A DNA stretch of 64,000 bases from Mucilaginibacter empetricola (GCF_024808665.1 NZ_JANUBZ010000011.1:1-64000); one strand, 5' to 3'. Counted from the first letter of the stretch, positions 52,019 to 61,194 are shown. Numbers and translations are program-made. Notes: generated from the letters alone by a model not told the origin.

Positions 52019-53394
52019 TCCTGGGCAAGTATAACAGTAGTCTTAGCCTCATTACTTTTGCTGATAAACTGAAAGCGGAAAAACAACAGGATGGAAGATA
52101 CCATCAAACCTAAAACCAATCCGTACCATACCCCTTTAACACCCAGATGCAGAACGATACCCAAAATGTATCCAACCGGCAAACCTACTACCCAGTAAGC
52201 CAGAAAAGTAATTAAGGTTGGTACGTTTACATCACCCATACCGCGCAGTATGCCCAGACCAACAACCTGCGTACCATCAAACAATTGAAACAGTGCAGCA
52301 ATGATAAGTAACTGTGCAGCAATGCTTATTACTATCGTATCAGAAGTGTAAATCCATGGAAGTACACGATTAAGTAAGGTAAACAGGATAGCAGTACAGC
52401 ACATAAAGGCTAAAACAATATGGTAACTGGATATAGCCGAATGCCGTAATTTTTGATGATCACTTACCCCAAAGTAGTTACCCGATTTTATTGCAGCGGC
52501 AGCTGATAGACCACTTGCCATCATATAAGTGATGGATGCCAGGTTAATGGCTACCTGGTGGGCTGCCTGCTCGTGATAACCGATAGTACCGATAATAATA
52601 GCTGCCGCACTAAATGCACTAATCTCAAAAGCATATTGCATAGCCACCGGCGCACCTATACGCAAAATCTGCAAGCACCGCTCACGACTGATATTAGTGA
52701 GGTAAAATCCTTTTAAGTATTTTTTAAAATTGACCGATTTGAAAACGTACATACTCATTACCACCGCCATTAAACAACGATCAATAAGTGTACTGTAACC
52801 AACTCCTCTAACACCCATGGGGCTGATGCCAAACATTCCCTTTACAAAGACAATGCCTACGCAAACATTCAACACATTACCCCAAATAGAAATCAACATA
52901 GCTTGTTTAGTAAAGCCTAAGCCTTCGGCAAATTGTTTAAAGGTGTTAAAGATCAGCATAGGGATAATCGACAAACCCAATAGAAATAAAAAAGGCTTTG
53001 CCTGACTAACAACCGCTGGTGTTTGATCCAAATGATCGAGTAATAATATAGAACCAACCATCGTAACCGTAAAAAGCACAATGCCGGTGAGCACATTTAT
53101 GAACAAGCTGTTTGAAAGCAACTGACCACACTCAGCATAATTATCGCGGCCATTATTTTGCGCTATTAACGGGGTTATACCGTACGATACGCCAATACCT
53201 ATAACCAGCAGAATAATAAAAATACTATTGGCCAATGATACTGCAGCCAATGAAACAGTGCCCGCAAAATGCCCCACTATAATAGTATCAGATGTTTGAA
53301 CCAGTGTATGTCCCAACTGAGAAATTACCACCGGGATAGCCAGGTTCAGGTTATCAAAATAATGACTTTTATATTTTTGGTAGATGGATTTCAT
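52015..53394 (-). CDS. MATE family efflux transporter
   Basis: A roughly 459-residue inner-membrane antiporter with about 12 hydrophobic helices. AIPVVISQLGHTLVQTSDTIIVGHFAGTVSLAAVSLA near the N-terminus and the GVRGVGYSTLIDR and GMGDVNVPTLITF segments are MATE landmarks. It should export cationic drugs or metabolites using Na+ or H+. The Met at 53394 (MKSIYQKY) is the likelier start. Convergent with the HDAC-like gene. Confidence 0.92.
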   Translation of the reverse strand: MKSIYQKYKSHYFDNLNLAIPVVISQLGHTLVQTSDTIIVGHFAGTVSLAAVSLANSIFIILLVIGIGVSYGITPLIAQNNGRDNYAECGQLLSNSLFINVLTGIVLFTVTMVGSILLLDHLDQTPAVVSQAKPFLFLLGLSIIPMLIFNTFKQFAEGLGFTKQAMLISIWGNVLNVCVGIVFVKGMFGISPMGVRGVGYSTLIDRCLMAVVMSMYVFKSVNFKKYLKGFYLTNISRERCLQILRIGAPVAMQYAFEISAFSAAAIIIGTIGYHEQAAHQVAINLASITYMMASGLSAAAAIKSGNYFGVSDHQKLRHSAISSYHIVLAFMCCTAILFTLLNRVLPWIYTSDTIVISIAAQLLIIAALFQLFDGTQVVGLGILRGMGDVNVPTLITFLAYWVVGLPVGYILGIVLHLGVKGVWYGLVLGLMVSSILLFFRFQFISKSNEAKTTVILAQD

Positions 53395-53514
53395 GAATAA
53401 CAATGTGAGATATGTAATATAAATTTCAAAAGCCGAAGTTAACGATCAAAAACGCCGCTCCCGAAATTTAATGTATTCGTTTAGCGGGCCCCATCAAAAT
53501 CAGCAAAGCCCTGA

Positions 53515-53540
53515 AAGTTTGTCTTTCAAGGCTTTTACTT
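53515..53540 (-). terminator. Terminator downstream of the alpha/beta hydrolase
   Basis: On the minus strand AAAAGCCTTGAAAG and CTTTCAGGGCTTT pair (one mismatch) around ACAAA, 22 bp after the 53562 stop. Confidence 0.7.
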
Positions 53541-53561
53541 TAATCTGAATTCAGACAGGAT

Positions 53562-54383
53562 TTATGATTTGATAAAAGCCAAAAGATCCTTATTTATGGT
53601 TGCTGCTTCTGTTGTCGGCATTCCATGCGGGAAGCCCGGGTAAGAAATAAGCGTTCCGTTCTTCACCAATTTTACCGCTTTCGCTCCCGAAATTGGAAAA
53701 GGAACGATCTGGTCATCTTCTCCATGCAGCACCAATATCGGTATATCTACACTTTTCAAATCTTCGGTAAAATCAGTTTCTGAAAAAGCCTTAATACCTT
53801 CAACATGAGCTTTTACTCCACCCATCATTCCCTGGCGCCACCAGTTGTCTCTAACTCCCTGTGATATTTTAGCACCTTCACGGTTATATCCATAAAAAGG
53901 AATAGTAAAATCTTCAAAATATTGTGCTCTGTTAAATGCGGTACCTTCACGTATTTCATCAAATACAGCTATCGGAACACCCTCCGGATTATTTTCAGTC
54001 TGCACCATAAGTGGCGTAACCGCGCTAATTAACACCACTTTTGCCACACGGTTTTTCCCATATTTTGCCGCGTAATGAATAGCTTCGCCGCCACCTGTTG
54101 AATGACCGATATGTACAGCATCTTTCAAATCAAGTGCCTCGGTAAGTGCTGCAACATCGGCTGCATAGGTATCCATATCATGGCCGCCAGAAGCCTGGGT
54201 AGATCTTCCATGTCCGCGACGATCATGCGCAATAACACGGTATCCTTGTGCAAGGAAAAACATCATCTGTCCATCCCAATCATCGCTTGATAAAGGCCAG
54301 CCATGATGAAAGAAAAGTGGTTTTCCGGTTCCCCAATCTTTGTAATAAATTTCGGTTCCGTCTTTTACTGTAATTTTGCTCAT
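53562..54383 (-). CDS. Alpha/beta hydrolase, non-heme chloroperoxidase type
   Basis: A 273-residue alpha/beta hydrolase. FHHGWPLSSDDWDGQM near 25 (oxyanion loop), HDRRGHGRSTQ near 54, nucleophile elbow GHSTGGGEAIHYAAKYG near 97, LHGEDDQIVPF near 219 and the His in GFPHGMPTT near 251. Close to cofactor-free haloperoxidases/arylesterases, which perhydrolyse acids or hydrolyse esters. Monocistronic, divergent from the next gene. Confidence 0.92.
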   Translation of the reverse strand: MSKITVKDGTEIYYKDWGTGKPLFFHHGWPLSSDDWDGQMMFFLAQGYRVIAHDRRGHGRSTQASGGHDMDTYAADVAALTEALDLKDAVHIGHSTGGGEAIHYAAKYGKNRVAKVVLISAVTPLMVQTENNPEGVPIAVFDEIREGTAFNRAQYFEDFTIPFYGYNREGAKISQGVRDNWWRQGMMGGVKAHVEGIKAFSETDFTEDLKSVDIPILVLHGEDDQIVPFPISGAKAVKLVKNGTLISYPGFPHGMPTTEAATINKDLLAFIKS

Positions 54384-54718
54384 TTGTTTTTCAATTATGA
54401 TGATTAATAAAATTCCTAAAAGCGTACTTCTGCTTCAATCGAAGTAATAACAATAAAATGATCTGTTTAAATGATTTTGGGCAAAATAAGACGCACATTT
54501 AACGTGCAAATCAGGTTTATAATAAGGGGCTACTAAAAAACCAGCATACTAAAGTACAAATTAAGCCCCACGATTTACCTACCGATTTAAAACTTATTCA
54601 AAATTTGATATTCGCTAAACATTTCTATCTGGTGTAACGCTGTGCAACATCTGGCTTTCTTTGATGTCTTGTTGAGTAGTAATTTCATCGATCAATAGAC
54701 CAGCCAATTCAACATCAT
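54384..54718. other. Divergent intergenic region
   Basis: These 335 bp separate the leftward alpha/beta hydrolase and the rightward serine hydrolase. They must hold both promoters. Short complementary words are seen (ACTTC/GAAGT near 54425; GGGGCT/AGCCCC near 54526-54573), but nothing decisive and no gene. Confidence 0.5.
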
Positions 54719-55876
54719 ATGATTATTAACAAGATACTTTTACTTAAGCTCGCATTTTGCTCAGCCTTGATATTGCTTGCGTTTAATAATAAGCACGAAC
54801 AAAAAGTTTGGCGTACTACTTCAAAACCAGGGCAATTAAAAGATAGTATCCCAACAGGTACTTTAATCAATTCAGGGTTAGATGCAGAAAAAATAAAGAA
54901 CCTTACCAAGCTCATCCAAACAGATAGCATCCCTAATATCCATAGCCTGCTTATTGAAAAGGACGGCAAATTAGTTTACGAACAATACTTTGCGGGAAAC
55001 GACGAAGTTTGGGGCCAAAAACTGGGTTACGTCAATCATTCGGTTAATGACTTGCACGATGTCAGGAGTATATCAAAAAGCGTTGTGTCGGCCTGTATCG
55101 GTATTGCTATTGACCAGAAGTTGATTAAAGATATTGACCAGCCTGTGTTTTCTTTCTTTCCCGAATACAGCAAGTACAATACGCACGGGAAGAAAAATAT
55201 AACTATTCGTCACTTGTTAACTATGAGTTCCGGCTTAAATTGGGACGAAGAGAATAAAGACGAATCAAAAAATTGCGAATCCATTATGGAACGAAGCGCC
55301 AACCCGATTGACTTTATTTTGAGCAGACCACTTGCTGCCACTCCAGGCACCATCTGGAATTACAACAGCGGCGGGACTCTATTACTTGCCGCAATTATAA
55401 AAAAAGTTAGCGGCGAAAATATTGACGAATTTGCAACTAAGAACCTGTTTATTCCTCTGCAAATCAGTAACCACCAATGGGTAAAAATGGATGGGGGAGA
55501 TCCGGCTGCGGCATCCGGTTTACGTTTACGGTCAAGGGATCTTCTAAAATTCGGAATGTTATATCTTAATCATGGTGTTTACGGACAATCACAAATTTTG
55601 CCTTCAAAATGGGTTGACTCCACTTGCGTAAATGCCATCAAAAGACCGGCGGAAGAAGGTCCCGGAGGCTATGGTTATCAGTTCTGGATAGATAAGGTAC
55701 ACATAAAAGGGAAGGATTTGGAAGCTGTGGCCGCAAAAGGCAACGGTGGCCAGCGTATTTTCATATTATCAACATACCATATGATAGTTGTGATAACCGC
55801 CGGTAATTATGGTAAAAGCCTGAGAAACGATTCACAGGCATTGTTTGTTAAATATATCATTCCGGCAATTCAATAG
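54719..55876 (+). CDS. Exported serine hydrolase, class C beta-lactamase family
   Basis: A 385-residue penicillin-binding-fold hydrolase. After a signal-anchor-like N-terminus (residues 4-22), VRSISKSVVSACIGIAID near 115 gives the SxxK catalytic pair and WNYNSGGTLLLAAII near 213 the YxN motif. ATP-like AAKGNGGQRIFI near 340 matches the HxG-region block with Gly-rich variation. Substrate could be a D-amino peptide or ester. Resistance function is not implied. Confidence 0.88.
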   Translation: MIINKILLLKLAFCSALILLAFNNKHEQKVWRTTSKPGQLKDSIPTGTLINSGLDAEKIKNLTKLIQTDSIPNIHSLLIEKDGKLVYEQYFAGNDEVWGQKLGYVNHSVNDLHDVRSISKSVVSACIGIAIDQKLIKDIDQPVFSFFPEYSKYNTHGKKNITIRHLLTMSSGLNWDEENKDESKNCESIMERSANPIDFILSRPLAATPGTIWNYNSGGTLLLAAIIKKVSGENIDEFATKNLFIPLQISNHQWVKMDGGDPAAASGLRLRSRDLLKFGMLYLNHGVYGQSQILPSKWVDSTCVNAIKRPAEEGPGGYGYQFWIDKVHIKGKDLEAVAAKGNGGQRIFILSTYHMIVVITAGNYGKSLRNDSQALFVKYIIPAIQ

Positions 55877-55884
55877 TCCAGGGC

Positions 55885-56514
55885 TTAACGAACGGCTGCA
55901 GTATAGAATTCTTCTTTCTCCGTTGTATTGATGCGGATAATACCCGAAAGAATCAGATCAACCAACAATTGTTGCGCGCGCTTACGGCTTATTTTAAGGA
56001 GGTCACAGCACTCTTTTATGGTTATCCTGATGGATTGATCCAGATACTCCAGCAAAGTCTTCTCCATAAATGAATATTCAATTAATACGCCTTGGTTTGA
56101 GGCCGATCTTTTTAAAACATCAACCACAATTTTACTGGCCAATACGCTTTTGTCTTTTACCCTCACATAAACCCACCATTTTCCATCTTCGGCGAGGGCA
56201 TAATGGGGTTTCATATTGCTTTCGGGTATTTCAACTACCAATACCAGTTTTTCATCAACATAAACCTCCTCGAAAACAGGATCAAGGGCCGGTCGAGCAA
56301 AAAGATGGGCGGCTTTGGTGATCATATAACGCTCCTCGTCTTCTGATTTTACCCCTTTTATCGTTCCGTCGTCAGCTACACCAATCAGCAATTTGCCGCC
56401 CTTGTTATTGGCAAACGAAACCATGGTGCGGGCGATTTTCTCACAACTGGTAATGGTTTTTTTGAAATCAAGAGATACGCCTTCGCCATCAAAAATCAGC
56501 CTTTTCACGTTCAT
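55885..56514 (-). CDS. AlbA_2 (Schlafen-type) domain protein with C-terminal winged helix
   Basis: A 209-residue protein. CEKIARTMVSFANNKGGKLLIGVADDGTIKGV near residue 24 is the AlbA_2/divergent AAA-4 (Schlafen-like) nucleic-acid-binding signature. The C-terminal 70 residues (LEYLDQSIRITIKECCDLLKISRKRAQQLL) look like a winged helix. Such proteins act as regulators or, in some cases, in defence; neither is shown here. It lies 2 bp from the upstream GNAT gene, so the two are probably co-transcribed. Confidence 0.82.
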   Translation of the reverse strand: MNVKRLIFDGEGVSLDFKKTITSCEKIARTMVSFANNKGGKLLIGVADDGTIKGVKSEDEERYMITKAAHLFARPALDPVFEEVYVDEKLVLVVEIPESNMKPHYALAEDGKWWVYVRVKDKSVLASKIVVDVLKRSASNQGVLIEYSFMEKTLLEYLDQSIRITIKECCDLLKISRKRAQQLLVDLILSGIIRINTTEKEEFYTAAVR

Positions 56515-56516
56515 GA

Positions 56517-56987
56517 TTATTGTTCCTCTTTTTTTATGGGTTGATAAGGTTTAAATATTTCCATCCACCTTTCGGGCTTAGTTATTTGTGAAAATCCAAA
56601 TTGGCTGTACAAACCGTGAGCATCCGCAGTAGCTAAAGACCATCGCCTTAATCCCTCTAATTCCGGATACGCCACAATGGTTTGTACTAACCATTTCGAT
56701 AAGCCAAGACCTCTGTAACCCGGCAATATAAAAACGTCGCAAAGGTAAGCAAAAGTGGCTTTATCGGTCACTACCCTGGCAAAACCAGCCAATTGTCCAT
56801 CACGGTAAACACCAAAGCAAAGTGAGTTTTCAATCGCTTTTGTTAACCGTTCAAATGGCATTCCCTGGGCCCAGTAAGAATCCTCGTTCAGATATTTATA
56901 AATTACTTCAACATTTAAAAGGCTTTTATCGGTAGATATAATAAAACCTTTTTTTTGAAATACTTTATCATTCATTATTGCCCGCAT
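56517..56987 (-). CDS. GNAT family N-acetyltransferase
   Basis: A 156-residue acetyltransferase (a start at Met 5, 56975, is possible). FGVYRDGQLAGFARVVTDKATFAYLCDVFILPGYRGLGLSKWLV spans strands 2-4 and the acetyl-CoA loop near residue 95. LYSQFGFSQI near 130 is the C-terminal block. Acceptor unknown. Upstream of the AlbA_2 gene in the same transcript, 16 bp after the DUF4442 gene. Confidence 0.88.
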   Translation of the reverse strand: MRAIMNDKVFQKKGFIISTDKSLLNVEVIYKYLNEDSYWAQGMPFERLTKAIENSLCFGVYRDGQLAGFARVVTDKATFAYLCDVFILPGYRGLGLSKWLVQTIVAYPELEGLRRWSLATADAHGLYSQFGFSQITKPERWMEIFKPYQPIKKEEQ

Positions 56988-57003
56988 TTATAAAACTGGA
57001 TTT

Positions 57004-57504
57004 TTATAATTCTTCAACAGCTATATCACCTGTTTTGTCATCGCTAAAATTCAAATTACGCACATATATTTCGTTGATGAGCGACGCACATAGTTTGTGA
57101 TTTTCGTCAAATATTTCAACCGGAAATGACTTTCTATACTTCCCCGTAGTATTTAAAAAATGCTCACAATCTGCTATATCATTCTCCGTTATCTGCGCTT
57201 TAAAATACAAACTTGTTTTACCCGGCTTCACGAACCTGATGGCCGATGACCTTGACCAGGCTTTTACCTGATAACCCTTACGCAGCAAAACCTGGTAAAA
57301 AAGAACAGGGTAAAATGGATCGGCTGCGGAGAATATTGTGCCGCCAAAAATAGAATCGTGATAGTTAGTATTTAAAATACTTTTGCTGATTTTAATACTG
57401 GCACCGGTAAATCCTTTATCAAATTTAAGTACCCGTATACGCTGAAAAAACAGAGGGGGGTAGAGGTTGATGGCCCATTTCAATACACCTTCGGATACTA
57501 ACAT
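57004..57504 (-). CDS. DUF4442 hotdog-fold protein
   Basis: A 166-residue predicted thioesterase-like protein. FQRIRVLKFDKGFTGASIKI, then YHDSIFGGTIFSAADPFYPVLF near 49, fits DUF4442, a hotdog-fold family related to acyl-CoA thioesterases. No catalytic assignment can be made. It is first in a three-gene leftward group with the GNAT and AlbA_2 genes. Confidence 0.8.
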   Translation of the reverse strand: MLVSEGVLKWAINLYPPLFFQRIRVLKFDKGFTGASIKISKSILNTNYHDSIFGGTIFSAADPFYPVLFYQVLLRKGYQVKAWSRSSAIRFVKPGKTSLYFKAQITENDIADCEHFLNTTGKYRKSFPVEIFDENHKLCASLINEIYVRNLNFSDDKTGDIAVEEL

Positions 57505-57683
57505 ATTGGCTAAATATCAGAAAAATTAGCGAAATGTTATAACGGGTATTGCAGAATTTACATCCTGCAGATATGCTTATTTAGCTAAATTTTAAAAGGC
57601 GCAATTTTTGCCGTGTTAAAAATTTTACAAACAACCATGAAAGTTTTAGTGTTCTTGAACTGTAACAAACAAAATAAAAACCT

Positions 57684-57878
57684 ATGAAAAAGCGAATTTT
57701 AAGTTTAGCAGTAGTTGCCTTGATGGTGGGCGCAATCATATCTGGTTGTAGCTCACAGAAGAATGCTAGCAGCAGCGATACCACGGCTAAGGATACAACA
57801 AAAATGAGTGCCCCCGCATCAACAACTGATACGGCAAAAAAAGACACCACAATGAAACCGGATACCACACATCATTAA
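57684..57878 (+). CDS. Small lipoprotein, Thr/Ser/Lys-rich
   Basis: A 64-residue lipoprotein. The signal ends ISGC (Cys 23) and the mature part (about 40 residues) is a low-complexity KDTT/TDTAKKDTT sequence expected to be unstructured. Such small surface lipoproteins are frequent in Sphingobacteriaceae and have no known function. A strong terminator follows. Confidence 0.75.
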   Translation: MKKRILSLAVVALMVGAIISGCSSQKNASSSDTTAKDTTKMSAPASTTDTAKKDTTMKPDTTHH

Positions 57879-57892
57879 TCAATCCTCTTTAA

Positions 57893-57925
57893 ATCAAAAT
57901 GGCCCGGTGAACGGGCCATTTTGAT
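57893..57925. terminator. Bidirectional terminator
   Basis: ATCAAAATGGCCCG and CGGGCCATTTTGAT form a perfect 14-bp stem with a 5-nt loop. It lies between the convergent small lipoprotein and SDR genes and would work in both directions. Confidence 0.9.
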
Positions 57926-57942
57926 TATTTCATATAGGCTTA

Positions 57943-58737
57943 TTAAAATGCACTTTTAACCACGCCGCCATCTGCACGAACAGTTGCACCGTTGGTAGCT
58001 ATAGACAAATCGCTCGATAAATACGCCACCAAACTGGCGATTTCGTCGGGTTCTATAAAGCGTTTTAGGAGTGAAGTTGGTCGCATTGTCTGGAAAAATT
58101 GTTTCTCAACGTCATCGGTACTTGTTCCTTTATCTTTTGCCAAGTTTTCGATAAAACCGCCAACGCCTTCCGAAAAAGTAGGCCCGGGCAACACCGTATT
58201 TACCGTAACATTGGTGCCTTTTGTAAGCTCGGCAAGCCCACGTGCAACAGCAATCTGGGCAGTTTTTGTCATCCCGTAATGAATCATTTCCTCAGGAATT
58301 TGAATAGCAGATTCGCTTGAAATAAATATAATGCGGCCCCAGTTTTTACTAATCATCTTATCAAAATAAGTTCTAGACAACCTGATACCGCTCAACACAT
58401 TTACTTCATAAAATCTAAACCAGTCTTCGTCACTGATATCGTTAAAGGCCTTCGGCTCAAAAATTCCTACGTTATTAATTAGTATGTCAACTTCAGGAAA
58501 CTGATTAATTAATTTTTGTATTTGTTCTTTTTTCGAAAAATCAGCCGCTTGTCCAACAATATTCAAATTCCCGGTTTCTTTTTTTAAATTCTCTATGGCC
58601 TGATTCACACGTTCAGTTGTTCGTCCGTTAACAATTACTTTTGCGCCTTCATTTGCCAGTGCCTTTGCAATGGCGTAACCAATGCCAGCTGTCGACCCGG
58701 TTACCAATGCCGTTTTATTTTTTATTTTCAAATCCAT
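57943..58737 (-). CDS. SDR family oxidoreductase
   Basis: A 264-residue classical SDR. TGSTAGIGYAIAKAL at 13-27 binds NAD(P), NNVGIFEPK near 89 and catalytic ISSESAIQIPEEMIHYGMTKTA near 142-163 retains Ser, Tyr and Lys. Substrate unknown. Its promoter region is followed at 58878 by the target-site duplication of the inserted element. Confidence 0.92.
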   Translation of the reverse strand: MDLKIKNKTALVTGSTAGIGYAIAKALANEGAKVIVNGRTTERVNQAIENLKKETGNLNIVGQAADFSKKEQIQKLINQFPEVDILINNVGIFEPKAFNDISDEDWFRFYEVNVLSGIRLSRTYFDKMISKNWGRIIFISSESAIQIPEEMIHYGMTKTAQIAVARGLAELTKGTNVTVNTVLPGPTFSEGVGGFIENLAKDKGTSTDDVEKQFFQTMRPTSLLKRFIEPDEIASLVAYLSSDLSIATNGATVRADGGVVKSAF

Positions 58738-58877
58738 GATATCGATTTTATAAACTAATGATATACCAAGTTACAGATGTTTTAACTGTCGCCGAAAAGT
58801 TAAAAGAAAGATGTAATCAGCCTGACATTTGACATTTCTTAATTATCTTATTAATTCATATAATTAACATTATGTTA

Positions 58878-58885
58878 ACTAATAA
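58878..58885. repeat. Target-site duplication, left copy (ACTAATAA)
   Basis: The exact 8-bp sequence ACTAATAA abuts the left terminal inverted repeat and recurs directly after the right end at 61259-61266. Confidence 0.75.
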
Positions 58886-58954
58886 GGCAACAACATACCA
58901 ATATACACCAACTCAAAAATACCTTTACCATTTTAAAAATGGTATGTTGTTGCC
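58886..58954. repeat. Left end: terminal repeat plus subterminal inverted copy
   Basis: GGCAACAACATACCA at 58886-58900 pairs perfectly over 15 bp with TGGTATGTTGTTGCC at 58940-58954. The 39-nt loop contains a second palindrome (ACCATTTTAAAAATGGT). The element's left end can therefore fold on itself. It ends 10 bp before the stop codon of the first cargo gene. Confidence 0.85.
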
Positions 58955-58964
58955 AATTTGAAAA

Positions 58965-59528
58965 TTAATCGTTCCCCTTTTGGATGGAAATTTTCCCTTG
59001 AATTATCGGATGAATCTTTTCAGACCTTGGTATTATTGCTTTTTGTTTTAATTGCTCTATCAGTTCTTTTGATGGTAGGAGATATTGTTTTTGAGCGGAT
59101 ATATCGATTGTTGCATTATAGTTCAACCATGCAACCCACAAACTAATCATACTTATTAATAAGGCTCCCCCTAATATAAGCGTTTGCCGTCTATTATTTA
59201 GTTTTATAGATTTATTGAATTTGGCCTGATTTATAGCGGTTAAACCAATTTCAGTTATTAAAACCCCCAATGTATTTTCTTCGAACCACCGCTCTCTATT
59301 TTTGAAATATTGACCAATATTAGAACGTGTACCATTGAAATTGATAAATTTAGGTTGCTCTAATCCATCTAAAAATCGCCCTACTAATCTTTTTTGAATT
59401 TCAAAATTTTCTTCCGATAAACCCTTTTGATAAGGAAAGATTTGATTGATAATTGATGATATATCTACAATTGAACCAAATATATGATTTGATAATAAAT
59501 CAAGTACTTTAAAAATGTTTTTATCCAT
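58965..59528 (-). CDS. Element gene 1: unknown protein with C-terminal membrane helix
   Basis: A 187-residue protein of unrecognised family. Residues 1-110 look globular and helical (VLDLLSNHIFGSIVDISSII, then RLVGRFLDGLEQPKFINFNG, then RERWFEENTLGVLITEIGL), compatible with a winged-helix-like fold. One transmembrane helix lies at about 128-146 (LILGGALLISMISLWVAWL), followed by a short tail. AT-rich. It is second of the leftward pair, 29 bp after element gene 2. Confidence 0.65.
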   Translation of the reverse strand: MDKNIFKVLDLLSNHIFGSIVDISSIINQIFPYQKGLSEENFEIQKRLVGRFLDGLEQPKFINFNGTRSNIGQYFKNRERWFEENTLGVLITEIGLTAINQAKFNKSIKLNNRRQTLILGGALLISMISLWVAWLNYNATIDISAQKQYLLPSKELIEQLKQKAIIPRSEKIHPIIQGKISIQKGND

Positions 59529-59557
59529 TGTGAATTGATTTAGGAATAGGTTTGATA

Positions 59558-60103
59558 TTAGCGTTTACGTCTTGAATAATGATCGCCATTACCTGTTCTG
59601 CTATGATAATGCCCTCCCAAATGAGAAGATCCATGGCCTCCTATAAAACGCCCTCCATGGCTTCTTGAATGACTACCTGATCGGCTATGATGTCCCTTTG
59701 AAAATGTATTTATGCTAATTAAAATCAATGCAATAGTTGCCAAATTCTTAAATGATTTCTTTGAATTGTTTTGTTGATTTATGCAATTCATGCAAACTAT
59801 CTTATTCTTATTAGCTCCAATTATGCCAGTAAATAGGCTTATAGCCAATAAGAATGCGGTTCCTAACCAAAGTGCTTTATTATTTACCCAATCAACTGGA
59901 GTATATCCTAAATGATATTTGAGTGCTAAATCATAACTTTCCTTATTTTCAAATTCCTGGGATTTAAATAGCTCCATCCATAAATAAATTAAGATTGCTG
60001 ATATAATCAGAAAGCTTATTAAAGCAATAGAGACGCTAAAACCTCTTTTTTGTAGTACAATTTGCGTAGAACCGCATTTGTTGCAATTGATTTCACTTTT
60101 CAT
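59558..60103 (-). CDS. Element gene 2: zinc-ribbon membrane protein with His/Ser/Gly tail
   Basis: A 181-residue protein of unknown function. CNKCGS at residue 7-12 and CMNC near 116 could together bind zinc. Hydrophobic helices lie at about 25-45, 78-95 and 125-137. The C-terminal 45 residues are a low-complexity HSRSGSHSRSHGG-type tail that may bind metal. First gene of the leftward pair in the element. Nothing similar is recognised by eye. Confidence 0.65.
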   Translation of the reverse strand: MKSEINCNKCGSTQIVLQKRGFSVSIALISFLIISAILIYLWMELFKSQEFENKESYDLALKYHLGYTPVDWVNNKALWLGTAFLLAISLFTGIIGANKNKIVCMNCINQQNNSKKSFKNLATIALILISINTFSKGHHSRSGSHSRSHGGRFIGGHGSSHLGGHYHSRTGNGDHYSRRKR

Positions 60104-60357
60104 TATTGTGGTGTTTTTGAGTTAAAAAATTAATGGCGTAGACTGTATTATCTTCCGCTACTCATGGGACACCACATCCCTAACCGCAAAAAGACACAGC
60201 TACGCCAAATCGGCGTACTACGACTTTTATATTGCGGTTTGCTATTAAATGTGGTGTTTTAGAGCAGCAATAAAAATGAAAGTACAATATTTTTAAACGA
60301 TATAAATGTAGTAAATTTTAAGATTTAGTTTACACTTGAAAATTGTAGATTTAATTA
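60104..60357. promoter_or_regulatory. Divergent control region with nested palindrome
   Basis: ACACCACAT (60169-60177) and AACCGCAA (60182-60189) pair exactly with TTGCGGTT (60232-60239) and ATGTGGTGT (60249-60257). GGCGTAG/CTACGCC words add further complementarity. This structured region separates the two divergent gene pairs and probably contains both promoters; it could alternatively be an internal recombination end. Confidence 0.6.
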
Positions 60358-60792
60358 ATGAATTATGCAGAACTAAAAACAATAGAAGCCAAATTAGATA
60401 TGGTTCTTCAATATGTAGTCAATATACCATCAAGGGAATTGCTTACGAGGGATCAAATAGCTTCCAATATGGACGCTATTCCTTATGAAAAAGAAATAAC
60501 AGAAATTCTATTAAAACTGTATAAAGATGGATATGTCCATACTCAAAATGATATGGGACTGGGATATTTCTATTCCAATTTTGATGGGAGAATATTTATA
60601 GATAGTGGAGGATATAAATCTAAATCTTTAAGTGATGCCGCCGATGCCGAATTCCAGCAACGCGAGCTTGATCGACTAAGGAATGTAGACGATTTATCTG
60701 GCCGGAATCAAACACGGTTAAATCGGTTGACGCGGTGGCTTGTGGTTGGGACAATAGCGGCTGCGGTAGTTGGTCTTGTTCTTTTGTCGTAG
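60358..60792 (+). CDS. Element gene 3: unknown protein with C-terminal membrane helix
   Basis: A 144-residue protein. The N-terminal 90 residues (SRELLTRDQIASNMDAIPYE, ITEILLKLYKDGYVHTQND) suggest a winged-helix-like fold. The linker is charged and a transmembrane helix ends the protein (WLVVGTIAAAVVGLVLLS). The layout, globular then C-terminal anchor, mirrors element gene 1, although sequence similarity is not evident by eye. First gene of the rightward pair. Confidence 0.65.
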   Translation: MNYAELKTIEAKLDMVLQYVVNIPSRELLTRDQIASNMDAIPYEKEITEILLKLYKDGYVHTQNDMGLGYFYSNFDGRIFIDSGGYKSKSLSDAADAEFQQRELDRLRNVDDLSGRNQTRLNRLTRWLVVGTIAAAVVGLVLLS

Positions 60793-60906
60793 CAGGTTTA
60801 CGTTTTCTATCATCCACAACCAATTCCTGTAGAAGTAAAATTAAAGACCGAAACCCATCTTTAATTTTTTTCAATAGATTTTTCATAATGATCTAAATAT
60901 AAATTC

Positions 60907-61194
60907 ATGGCAACTTTTGATAGAGATGAATTAATAGGGAAGCTTTATGCTGATAATTTATTTTTAAAGGCTCAAACAAAGCTTTTATTGCATTTAATTA
61001 TGACAGTAGCTTCCAAATCCAATTGCGGATTCGATGCTTCAGCGATAATCGATGTTTACAATTCGAAGATTCAAGAATATTACGAAGATCAGCAACTGCT
61101 TTCTCCGTTTCGAGACGAGATTCTTGAAGCGGCAAGTGAGAATTTTTTGAAACAGTTGAAAGATCAATTGAAATCAGGCGATCAGGAGGGATAG
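60907..61194 (+). CDS. Element gene 4: small helical protein
   Basis: A 95-residue acidic, helical protein (DELIGKLYADNLFLKAQTKL, then FRDEILEAASENFLKQLKDQL) without signal peptide or membrane helix. Unknown family. It lies 114 bp after element gene 3 and ends 20 bp before the right-end palindrome. A plausible soluble partner of gene 3. Confidence 0.6.
   Translation: MATFDRDELIGKLYADNLFLKAQTKLLLHLIMTVASKSNCGFDASAIIDVYNSKIQEYYEDQQLLSPFRDEILEAASENFLKQLKDQLKSGDQEG

Noticed and set aside
60620..60886. Minus-strand open frame of 88 codons inside the element
   Set aside because: Most of it is antisense to element gene 3. Only the first 30 residues lie outside, and there is no supporting start context.
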